Shown here piece after piece: positions 8,220 to 15,001 of a DNA stretch of 64,000 bases. Position numbers and translations under genes: made by a program. Position 1 is the first letter of the stretch; each line of letters begins with the position of its first letter. The notes under the pieces are model-generated. The model worked only from the letters and a program-made list of their open reading frames with translations. It did no database searches and was not told the DNA's origin. This DNA is from Streptomyces radicis. Its GTDB lineage: Bacteria; Actinomycetota; Actinomycetes; Streptomycetales; Streptomycetaceae. The stretch is taken from positions 122,954 through 186,953 of the forward strand of contig NZ_RBDY01000012.1 in the NCBI RefSeq assembly GCF_003626575.1, given 5' to 3'.

Positions 8220-9435
8220 TGTGCTCCTCCTCCTTCGAGGACGCGGCAACCACCACCGGACGCACGGTGTCCATGGCCTTGCGGAGCACGGCCTCCAACT
8301 CCTGTGACGTGTCGGCGACGGCGGTGACGAAGCCATGTCCGGCGACCCGGCTGGTGGTCTCCGGAACATGGCTGCCGAGGGGAACGTCGATCTCGAGCCG
8401 GGTGACACCCGGCAGTCCCCGCGCCTCCGCGAACCCGTCCACGCCTTCGAGAAGGCCGGGCGGGAACCGCAGGAAGCGCATACCCACATACCGGTCGGCC
8501 GGGGCCGGGGCCGGTGCGGGAAGTCCCAGCACGGTGGCGATCGTCAGGGCCGGGATGTCGGTCCCGGTCGACAGGAGCAGCTCGCTGACGCGGTCCTCGC
8601 CCGGGTGGGCGTGCGACTCGATCAGCCGCGGGCCTTCCTCGGTGAGGATGACCTCGGTCTGGGACGGACCGCTGCGCTGGCCCGCCGTGTTGAGCGTGGC
8701 ATGGACCAGCTGGTGGATCCGGTCGGTGGTGTCGTCGTCCAGATCCGCCGGCAGGTCGTAGCCGGTCTCCGGGCACCCGGGGGTGCCGCTGGTGTGCTTC
8801 CTGGTGATGACCAGGATGCGGTGCTTCCCGTCCTGGGAGTGCGCCTCCACGCTGTACTCGGGCCCCTCGAGGAACTCCTCGACGATCAACGCGGGCTCGG
8901 GAGGTAGATCGGCGGCCAGGAGCGCCGCGTCCGCCGCGGCGCGCAGCAGATGGACGTCCTGGCCGCCGAACCCGGTACGTGGCTTGGCCACGCACGGGAA
9001 GCCGACGCGCTCGGCGACTGCTGCCAGGTGCGCGGCGCGGTCGCAGTGCTCGAACCGGACGGGGGCACCGGTGAGCTGGTTGACCTTGCCGCGCAGGGCA
9101 GCCTTGTCGGTGAGGTACGCGACGGCCGCATGGGGGTTCCCGGGGAAGCGCAGCGCCTCGTTCGCCCGTGCGGCGATGAGCGCGCTCGGCTCCGCGAATC
9201 CGAACACCGAGACCCTGACCGAGAGGTTGGCGAGGTGCCCGATGGCCATCATCAACCGCGGGTGGTCCCGCCAGTCGACGGTCATGGCCTCGTCGGCCGC
9301 CGCGGCAGCCTCCCGGATGTCCGGGTCGGTGAGATCGGGCGCCAGCACGAGGCTGCGCGCTCCGACCTCGCGAGCCGCTTCCACGACGGCGAGCCGTGGA
9401 CTGAGCAGGACCGCCAGGGGAGTCTGGGGCGTCAT
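8209..9435 (-). CDS. ATP-grasp ligase (amino-acid/peptide ligase-like)
   Basis: A 408-residue ATP-grasp enzyme expected to join a carboxylate to an amine through an acyl phosphate in the cytoplasm. An N-terminal Rossmann-like part (LLSPRLAVVEAAREVG) is followed by LTDKAALRGKV, GFPCVAKPRTGFGG (nucleotide-binding loop), ALIVEEFLEGPEYSVEA and a metal-site region with TEVILTEEGPRLIESHAHPGED. The spacing resembles BacD/carnosine-synthase-type ligases rather than RimK or graspetide maturases. The start is ATG 9435 with GAGGAGG seven bases upstream, better than an upstream in-frame start at 9495. It lies 119 bases downstream of the small secreted-peptide gene and overlaps the DUF1015 gene. Substrate unknown; whether the peptide, a dipeptide or a free amino acid is used cannot be read from sequence. 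Confidence 0.88.
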   Translation of the reverse strand: MTPQTPLAVLLSPRLAVVEAAREVGARSLVLAPDLTDPDIREAAAAADEAMTVDWRDHPRLMMAIGHLANLSVRVSVFGFAEPSALIAARANEALRFPGNPHAAVAYLTDKAALRGKVNQLTGAPVRFEHCDRAAHLAAVAERVGFPCVAKPRTGFGGQDVHLLRAAADAALLAADLPPEPALIVEEFLEGPEYSVEAHSQDGKHRILVITRKHTSGTPGCPETGYDLPADLDDDTTDRIHQLVHATLNTAGQRSGPSQTEVILTEEGPRLIESHAHPGEDRVSELLLSTGTDIPALTIATVLGLPAPAPAPADRYVGMRFLRFPPGLLEGVDGFAEARGLPGVTRLEIDVPLGSHVPETTSRVAGHGFVTAVADTSQELEAVLRKAMDTVRPVVVAASSKEEEHTAA

Positions 9436-9554
9436 CGTGCCGCCTCCTCTATCCGCTTCATCCTGCGGGCCTGGCCCGGACGACTTCGAGGGCATCCATG
9501 CGTGATCGAGCTGATCGGATCGTGGTCAAACGGCGCTCGGGGCGCGTACTCTGG

Positions 9555-9692
9555 TCAGTACCAGAGGCTCGTCGTGCCGACCGACTGATTCGCGGAGCTC
9601 TGACCCGCCGCGGTGGCGGTGCCCTGGGCGAACCCGACAGTGGCCGCCGCGATCGCGAGAGCGGCGATAACACTGAGAGCGAACTTCTTCAC
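9555..9692 (-). CDS. Small secreted peptide precursor (45 aa) ending in SLWY
   Basis: A short gene: GTG start at 9692 with GGAAGAGGG five bases upstream, TGA at 9555. The product begins MKKFALSVIAALA, a classical Sec signal with a KK n-region and an Ala-rich hydrophobic core to about residue 20. A likely signal-peptidase site lies in the GTATAA region at about residues 24-29. The predicted mature peptide is only about 16 residues, ends QSVGTTSLWY, and has no cysteine. It is first in the operon with the ATP-grasp and DUF1015 genes and diverges from two regulators. I do not recognise the family. Size, secretion signal and context suggest an exported signal or bioactive peptide, which is inference. 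Confidence 0.75.
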   Translation of the reverse strand: MKKFALSVIAALAIAAATVGFAQGTATAAGQSSANQSVGTTSLWY

Positions 9693-9731
9693 AGTTTCCC
9701 TCTTCCGTGCCCACAGAGGCGAACATAAGTG

Positions 9732-9752
9732 GCATGGTGACTCTCATCATGC
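9732..9752. promoter_or_regulatory. 21-bp palindrome in the peptide/regulator divergent promoter
   Basis: GCATGGTGA-N3-TCATCATGC: 9-base arms with one mismatch, centred about 50 bases upstream of the peptide start and about 110 bases upstream of the first regulator. It is a candidate operator for one or both adjacent HTH regulators. No clear -10/-35 pair could be assigned. Confidence 0.5.
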
Positions 9753-9852
9753 TCACGAGCTTTCACGGGGAAGTCGATAGAGTCGCTGTGGCATCATCTC
9801 GCCTGTCAGGTTGACGCCAGGGGCAGGCCGATGTCGTCCAAGGAAGAAGAGC

Positions 9853-10833
9853 GTGCACGAATCCGGCGAAATAGACACAGCGGCCACCACAGTTTACCGG
9901 CTCCGTGTGATCCATCCCACGGACTCGGTGGAACAGATCGCGGCGCGGGCCGACCTGACCCCGGATGATGTGAAAGATGCCGAATCACGCCTTTTCTCCT
10001 TGGGTTTGCTGAGGTCGTCGCCCGGCGGCGGCCGGGTGGCCATCAGCCCCGAGAGCGCCGCCGACGCCCTGCTCGCCCCCCTGGAACAGGACATCCTGGA
10101 ACGCCGCATCGCCATGGCGACCACCCGCGCGCGCCTGCACTCGCTCTCGGGCGACTACCTGGAGGCGCGCAGCCTGCGTTCGGCCAAGACGAGCATCGAA
10201 GTCGTCGAGGGGATCGACAACATCAGGGCCGTCATCGACGACCTGGCCCGCACCTGCATGACGTCGCTCGACGCGCTCATGCCGGGGCGCCCGACCGAGG
10301 AGGCGGTCCGCGCGGCCAGGCCGCTGGACCTCAGGATCCTCAAACGGGGCGGGAAAATGCGCCAGTTGTTCCAGCAGACCGCGCGCAACCACCCCCCGAC
10401 GGTGCAGTATGTCGAGGCACTGGAACGGGAGGGGGCCCAGATGCGCATCACCAGCGTCCTGCCGTCCCGCGTGCTGATCTACGACCGCAGCTGCGCCGTT
10501 CTGCCGATCGACCCGGCTCAGACGGCGGTCGGTGTCGCGCTGATCCGCGACCCGGCGGTCCTGAGCTTCCTTCAGCAGCTGTTCGAGCACTACTGGGACA
10601 GGGCCTCGGAGTTCTCCGAGGCCGAGCGCACGTCAGGCCCCGAGCCCACCGGCGTCGAACGTGACGTGCTGCTGCTGATGGCCGCGGGGAAGAAGGACGA
10701 GGCCATCGCCCACCAACTGGGCGTGTCGCCCCGGTCGGTGAGCCGCGTGGTCGCGCGGCTGATGGACCGGCTCGACGCGGACAGCCGGTTCCAGGCCGGG
10801 GTGCGCGCGGCGCTCAACGGCTGGCTGTCCTGA
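9853..10833 (+). CDS. TrmB/LuxR-type transcriptional regulator, copy 1
   Basis: A 326-residue DNA-binding regulator. An N-terminal TrmB-like winged helix (about residues 10-70, VYRLRVIHPTDSVEQIAARADL) is followed by a helical linker (SLSGDYLEARS) and a central sensor-like domain with VLPSRVLIYDRSCAVLPIDP. The C-terminus is a LuxR/GerE-type helix-turn-helix (about 265-320, EAIAHQLGVSPRSVSRVVARLMDRL). There is no response-regulator receiver domain, so it is likely controlled by a ligand or protein bound to the central domain. The start is GTG 9853 with AAGGAAG six bases upstream. It diverges from the peptide operon and is followed 53 bases later by a close paralogue. Regulation of the peptide operon is inference from position. 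Confidence 0.85.
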   Translation: MHESGEIDTAATTVYRLRVIHPTDSVEQIAARADLTPDDVKDAESRLFSLGLLRSSPGGGRVAISPESAADALLAPLEQDILERRIAMATTRARLHSLSGDYLEARSLRSAKTSIEVVEGIDNIRAVIDDLARTCMTSLDALMPGRPTEEAVRAARPLDLRILKRGGKMRQLFQQTARNHPPTVQYVEALEREGAQMRITSVLPSRVLIYDRSCAVLPIDPAQTAVGVALIRDPAVLSFLQQLFEHYWDRASEFSEAERTSGPEPTGVERDVLLLMAAGKKDEAIAHQLGVSPRSVSRVVARLMDRLDADSRFQAGVRAALNGWLS

Positions 10834-10841
10834 ATCCCCCT

Positions 10842-10873
10842 CCCCGGACCGAATCGAATCCCCGGACCGAATC
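10842..10873. repeat. Two 14-bp direct repeats between the twin regulators
   Basis: CCCCGGACCGAATC occurs at 10842-10855 and again at 10860-10873, a period of 18 bases. It lies in the 53-base gap between the paralogous regulator genes, just before the second gene's ribosome site. It may be a slippage product or a tandem binding site. Confidence 0.6.
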
Positions 10874-10886
10874 AAAGGACAAGGGC

Positions 10887-11894
10887 GTGTCCCACTCGTT
10901 CCACTCGTCCCCGTCGTTCGACGACGAGATCGACGCGGTGACCGTGCGGGTCTATCAGTTGCGCGTGACCCATCCCACCGATCTGGCCAGCCAGTTGGCG
11001 GCCAGGGCCGGTCTCACGGTGGAGGACGTGTCAGCCGCCGAGGAGCGGCTCGCCCAGCTGGGGCTGCTCCAGCAGTCGCCCGGCGGCGGCTGGGTGGCGA
11101 TCAGTCCGGAGAGCGCGGCGGACGCGCTGCTCGCGCCGTTCGAGCAGGACGTCCTGGAGCGCCGCATCGCCATGGCCGCCACGCGCGAGCGCCTGCACTC
11201 GCTGTCGGGCGACTACCTGGAGGCGCGCAGCCTGCGCTTCGCCCGCAGCAGCGTCGAGGTGGTCAGGGGCCTGGACAACATCAGGGCCGTCATCGACGAC
11301 CTCGCGCGCACGTGTGTGGCCTCGCTCGACGCGCTGGCCCCCGGCGGCGGGCAGTCCGAGGCGGCGATCGGCGCGGCCACCCCGCTCGACCTCGAACTGC
11401 TCGGCCGCGGCATCAGGATCAGGTCGCTCTTCCAGCACAGCGCGCGCCGCCACCGCCCCACCGTGCACTACGCGGAGCTGATCACGGCGGCGGGCGCGCG
11501 GGTGCGCAGCGCCGGTGTGCTGCCGTCCCGCATGCAGATCTACGACCGCGGCTGCGCCGTTCTGCCCCTCGACCCGCACGACACGGCGGCGGGCGCGGCG
11601 CTCGTGCGCGACCCCTCGGTGCTCGGCTTCCTGTGCCAGCTGTTCGACCAGTGCTGGGACGAGGGCGTGGAGTTCACGGAGCGGGAGGCCGAACAGGGCC
11701 CTGAGCCCACGGGGTTGGAGCGCGAGGTGCTGATGCTGCTCGCGGCGGGGCGCACCAACGACGAGATCGCCGAACGCCTCGGGCTCGCCCAGCGGTCCAT
11801 CAGCAGGCTGGTGGCCCAGCTGATGGACCGGCTCGACGCCACCAACCGCTTCCAGGCGGGCGTGCGCGCGGCGGCGCGCGGCTGGCTGAGCTGA
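10887..11894 (+). CDS. TrmB/LuxR-type transcriptional regulator, copy 2
   Basis: A 335-residue paralogue of the preceding regulator, roughly two-thirds identical by eye over the whole length. It has the same N-terminal TrmB-like winged helix (VYQLRVTHPTDLASQLAARAGL), the conserved SLSGDYLEARSLR linker, a central VLPSRMQIYDRGCAVLPLDP block and a C-terminal LuxR-type HTH (DEIAERLGLAQRSISRLVAQLMDRL). GTG start at 10887 after AAGGACAAGGG. The central ligand-facing regions differ more than the linker, which is compatible with sensing different cues or with forming heterodimers (inference). Tandem duplication with retention of both copies suggests divided roles. Confidence 0.85.
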   Translation: MSHSFHSSPSFDDEIDAVTVRVYQLRVTHPTDLASQLAARAGLTVEDVSAAEERLAQLGLLQQSPGGGWVAISPESAADALLAPFEQDVLERRIAMAATRERLHSLSGDYLEARSLRFARSSVEVVRGLDNIRAVIDDLARTCVASLDALAPGGGQSEAAIGAATPLDLELLGRGIRIRSLFQHSARRHRPTVHYAELITAAGARVRSAGVLPSRMQIYDRGCAVLPLDPHDTAAGAALVRDPSVLGFLCQLFDQCWDEGVEFTEREAEQGPEPTGLEREVLMLLAAGRTNDEIAERLGLAQRSISRLVAQLMDRLDATNRFQAGVRAAARGWLS

Positions 11895-11928
11895 GCCGGG
11901 CGCGGGGCGTTCACCCGAGGCGGAACGT

Positions 11929-12810
11929 TCAGCCCAGGCGGGCGCGCACCGCGGGGACGACCTCGTCGGCGAAGATCCGGGCCTGGCGCTCGCGGTCGCG
12001 CCCCGGCCAGAAGACGAACGTGTTCATGCCGTGCGCGGTGTGGGCCTCGGCGAGGGTGTCGGCCCAGTGCTCCACCGGTCCGTTGAACGGGTCATGGGCG
12101 GTGGGCACGACCGTGCCCATCACGTTGTAGAGGCGGGTCAGCCGGGCGGGGTCGCGGCCCGCGTCGCGCGCGGCGTCGTCGATGATCGCGTTGAGCCCGG
12201 GGAGCCGCTCCGGCGGGACATAGGGGCTGGAGACGGACCAGCCGTCGGCCTTGGCGCCGAGCAGGGCGAGCGCCTTCGGGCCCATGACGCCGAGCCAGAT
12301 GGCGATGTCGTGCGCGGGGCGAGGGCCCGGGCGGGTGCCGGGGACGGTGTGGTGGGCGCCCTCGTACGCGTAGGGCTGCCCGGCCCAGGCGGCGCGGATG
12401 ATGTCGACGGCCTCGCCGAGGGCGGCGCGGGCGGTCCCCGGCGACCGGCGCGGGCCGCCCATCCCCGCGATGGCGTCGACGAACCCGCCGGAGCCCAGGC
12501 CGAGTTCGACGCGGCCGCCGCTGAGCACGTCGATCGAGGCCGCCTGCTTGGCGAGCATCGTGGGCGGGCGCAGCGCGAGGTTGGCGACGTTGGGGAAGAA
12601 GCGGACCGAGCGCGTCCTGGACGCCAGCCACGTGATGAGGGTGAACGTGTCGAGGAAGTCGGCCTGGTAGGGGTGGTCCTGGATGCCGACGTAGTCGAGG
12701 CCCGCGGTGTCGGCGATCTCGGCGATGCGGGCGGCGGTGGGCAGCCCCGCGGCATGGGGGTCGACGTTGAGGCCGAAGGCGACGGAAGGGGAAGGGGCCG
12801 GTGCGGCCAT
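11929..12810 (-). CDS. LLM-class flavin-dependent oxidoreductase
   Basis: A 293-residue luciferase-like monooxygenase/reductase, probably FMN- or F420-dependent. The N-terminal barrel strand AFGLNVDPHA, DYVGIQDHPYQ, LLSGGRVELGLGSGGF-type motif (VLSGGRVELGLGSG) and a C-terminal MNTFVFWPG strand are typical. Substrate unknown. ATG start with AGGAG six bases upstream. It is last in an apparent hemerythrin-MarR-LLM operon (gaps 12 and 37 bases) that carries a palindromic operator at its head, so expression is probably induced by a small molecule through the MarR protein. Confidence 0.88.
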   Translation of the reverse strand: MAAPAPSPSVAFGLNVDPHAAGLPTAARIAEIADTAGLDYVGIQDHPYQADFLDTFTLITWLASRTRSVRFFPNVANLALRPPTMLAKQAASIDVLSGGRVELGLGSGGFVDAIAGMGGPRRSPGTARAALGEAVDIIRAAWAGQPYAYEGAHHTVPGTRPGPRPAHDIAIWLGVMGPKALALLGAKADGWSVSSPYVPPERLPGLNAIIDDAARDAGRDPARLTRLYNVMGTVVPTAHDPFNGPVEHWADTLAEAHTAHGMNTFVFWPGRDRERQARIFADEVVPAVRARLG

Positions 12811-12847
12811 GGCGTTCTCCTGAGGGCTTGAGGGTTCGCGGGTGGGG

Positions 12848-13288
12848 TCAGCCCTGCTCGCCGATGCGGGCCAGGGCGCGGGCGAGCAGGTCCTGCTCCT
12901 CGGGGGTGAGCCGGTCGAGGAGCAGCTCGCGCACGATCCGCGTCTGTATCGGCACGGCCTCGTCCAACGCGGCCCGCCCCGCTGCGGTGAGGGTGATCAG
13001 CACGCCGCGCCGGTCGTCGGGGGCGCCCGAGCGGGCGACCAGGCCGCCCGCCTCGAGGCGGGCGACGAGCCTGCTGAGCGAGGGCTGGGTGAGCCGGACG
13101 GCGGGCGCAAGATCCTTGAGCCGCAGCCCGGGCGGCGGGGCGGCGCTGAGGCGGACCAGCACCTCGAAGTCGTTGACCGTCAGGCCGCAGGAGGCGGCGA
13201 GCGCGGCCCCGAGCGCCTCGCTCACGCGGGCGTGCGCGTCGGCGAGCGCCGTGAACGCGCGGGCGCAGCTCTCCTCGGTGTGCTCCAT
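12848..13288 (-). CDS. MarR-family transcriptional regulator
   Basis: A 146-residue winged-helix dimer. LTVNDFEVLVRLSAAPPPGL, then a recognition helix region VRLTQPSLSRLVARLEAGGLV, the wing with SGAPDDRRGVLITLTAAG (the family DxR motif), and C-terminal dimerisation helices with LTPEEQDLLARAL. It probably represses its own operon (hemerythrin and LLM oxidoreductase) by binding the 22-base palindrome at 13858-13879. The inducer is unknown. Confidence 0.92.
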   Translation of the reverse strand: MEHTEESCARAFTALADAHARVSEALGAALAASCGLTVNDFEVLVRLSAAPPPGLRLKDLAPAVRLTQPSLSRLVARLEAGGLVARSGAPDDRRGVLITLTAAGRAALDEAVPIQTRIVRELLLDRLTPEEQDLLARALARIGEQG

Positions 13289-13300
13289 GGGTGCCGTCCT

Positions 13301-13828
13301 TCAGCCAGTGGGTCCGGTGAACGTGGCCAGCGTGCCGGAGATGTGCTCTTCCTCGTACTCCAGGTGCGGCAGCAGCTCGTCGGCGAGGCGCCGGAGCGCG
13401 GCGGCGAGGCGCCCGCGCACCGCGGGCTCGTCGGGGCCGCCGAGCCCCGCGGCCTCCGCCTCGACGGCGTCGAGCACGTCGGAGACGGTGCGGTGGTCGG
13501 CCTCGAGGCGGTCGACCACGGGGCCGAGCGCGGGGTTGGCGGCGCGCAGGGCCGGGAAGAGCGACGCGGACTCGATGCCGTGGTGGGCGTGCACGAAGCG
13601 GCAGTACCGCAGGCAGTTGATCTTCAGCTGCCAGAGCGGGCCCTGGGAGGCGAGGGAGGTGAGGCCCCTCCTGATCTCGTCGGCGGGCGCGCCCGCGGTG
13701 ACCTCGTCGGCCAGCCGCAGGGCGATGCCGAGGTCGCGGCGGATCATGTCGTGGATCCAGCGCAGCTCGGCCACCATGGCCTCGCCCTGCGGGGTCGGCG
13801 GCCCCGGGGGCGGCACAACGGCGGTCAT
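13301..13828 (-). CDS. Hemerythrin HHE-domain protein
   Basis: A 175-residue helical protein with hemerythrin-like metal ligands: ELRWIHDMIRRDL, CRFVHAHHGIE, LEADHRTV and LLPHLEYEEEHI supply the His/Glu set for a di-iron site. It may bind O2, NO or other small oxidants. I chose ATG 13828; an upstream in-frame ATG at 13876 would place the N-terminus inside the palindromic operator, making it unlikely. First gene of the operon with marR and the LLM oxidoreductase, suggesting an oxidative or electrophile stress response (inference). Confidence 0.85.
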   Translation of the reverse strand: MTAVVPPPGPPTPQGEAMVAELRWIHDMIRRDLGIALRLADEVTAGAPADEIRRGLTSLASQGPLWQLKINCLRYCRFVHAHHGIESASLFPALRAANPALGPVVDRLEADHRTVSDVLDAVEAEAAGLGGPDEPAVRGRLAAALRRLADELLPHLEYEEEHISGTLATFTGPTG

Positions 13829-13857
13829 CGCCGGGCCCCATGGCCCGCGGCGCCCAT

Positions 13858-13879
13858 TAGATACATACGCATGCATCTA
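13858..13879. promoter_or_regulatory. 22-bp palindromic MarR-type operator
   Basis: A near-perfect palindrome with arms TAGATACATAC and GCATGCATCTA; 9 of 11 base pairs match. It lies 30 bases upstream of the hemerythrin start and includes the stop codon of the upstream LysR gene. Size and AT-rich core suit a MarR dimer, and a marR gene is second in the operon. Confidence 0.65.
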
Positions 13880-14887
13880 CTCTACTTCCCCGCCGGACCG
13901 TTCGGCGGGGCGCCCTGGGACCACGGGGAGGACGGGCAGGCCGCGGTCGGCCTCGGGGAGCCAGGCGTCGCGGGGGCGGAGCAGCCAGCCCTCGGCCGCG
14001 GCCAGCCCTCGGGCGGCGGCGGTCAGCGCGGCGAGCCCGGGGTGGCGCAGCCCGCGGCGCCAGACCATGGACACCGGGATCAACGGCACGGGCCCGGTCA
14101 GCGGGCGCAGCACCATGCCGCGCACCTCGGTGAACTCCTCGCTCGCCAGCACCGACCAGCCGCGCTTCCGCACCACGCGCTCGAACTCGGCCTCGCCCTC
14201 GATCTTCGGGAACGGCGCCGCGAGCTCGATGCCGCGCCCGGCGAACAGCGCGCGGGCGTAGTCCGTCCACTCGGCCGTCTCGTCGTTGCCCGCCGCCGCG
14301 TAGACCGCCTCCCCTTCGAGCGCGGCCAGTTCGACCTCGGCGCGGGCGGCGAGCGGGTGCTCCTCAGGCAGCAGGACGGCGGCCCGCTCGTAGCGGACCA
14401 GGCCGTGCTCGAGCCCGCCGCGCACGGCGTGGGGCAGCCCGGCGACCCGGCCGAACGACACGTCGAGCCGCCCGCCCGCCACCTCGGCAGCGCCCCTGGC
14501 GAGCCCGCTGTGGAAGCGGGCCACGAACTCGAGGCCCGGCTCGGCCTCCCGGGCCGCGGCCAGCACCCGGTGCCCGGTGGAGACGGGCGCCGAGGCGTCG
14601 ACCACGAGGGGCCGGTCGCCGCTCGCCGCGACCGCGCCCGCCAGCTGGTCGTACGCCGCGAGCAGCCCGCGCACGGCGGGCAGGAGCCGTTCGGCCTCGG
14701 GGGTGAGCGCCACATGCCGGGTGTCGCGGACGAACAGCGCGGCGCCCCACTCCCGTTCGAGCCTCCTGATGTCGCGGCTGAGCGCCTGCTGCGCGACGAT
14801 CAGCCGGGCGGCGGCGCGAGTGAAGTGCAGCTCCTCGGCGACGGCCACGAAGGCGCGGAGCAGGCGGGGGTCGGTGTCATGAGGCAC
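13877..14887 (-). CDS. LysR-family transcriptional regulator
   Basis: A 336-residue LysR-type protein: N-terminal HTH (about 8-67, LLRAFVAVAEELHFTRAAARL, QQALSRDIRRLEREWG) and a periplasmic-binding-like co-inducer domain (about 95-300). ATG start. It diverges from an MFS transporter gene; a 23-base T-N11-A type site at 14925-14947 lies between them, so it probably controls the transporter and itself. The C-terminal 25 residues are proline/arginine-rich and are probably disordered. Effector unknown. Confidence 0.9.
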   Translation of the reverse strand: MPHDTDPRLLRAFVAVAEELHFTRAAARLIVAQQALSRDIRRLEREWGAALFVRDTRHVALTPEAERLLPAVRGLLAAYDQLAGAVAASGDRPLVVDASAPVSTGHRVLAAAREAEPGLEFVARFHSGLARGAAEVAGGRLDVSFGRVAGLPHAVRGGLEHGLVRYERAAVLLPEEHPLAARAEVELAALEGEAVYAAAGNDETAEWTDYARALFAGRGIELAAPFPKIEGEAEFERVVRKRGWSVLASEEFTEVRGMVLRPLTGPVPLIPVSMVWRRGLRHPGLAALTAAARGLAAAEGWLLRPRDAWLPEADRGLPVLPVVPGRPAERSGGEVE

Positions 14888-14924
14888 CGGGGCATTGTCG
14901 CCCGGGGCGGCGCGCGAGCCAGTG

Positions 14925-14947
14925 ATTCACAACGTGGGGGCGTGAAT
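14925..14947. promoter_or_regulatory. LysR-type operator (T-N11-A)
   Basis: ATTCAC-N11-GTGAAT is a perfect 6-base inverted repeat in the 114-base divergent gap between the LysR gene and the MFS gene. Spacing and terminal T/A match the classic LysR binding motif. Confidence 0.6.
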
Positions 14948-15001
14948 GACGGCCGTTCAGGTGTTGGACGGCGGCGGGCGCGGGCCTGGAGCGTAGGGGC
15001 C

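Noticed and set aside
9498..9728. A 76-codon + strand frame over the peptide gene
   Set aside because: No ribosome site and no protein features; the minus-strand peptide has both a ribosome site and a signal peptide.
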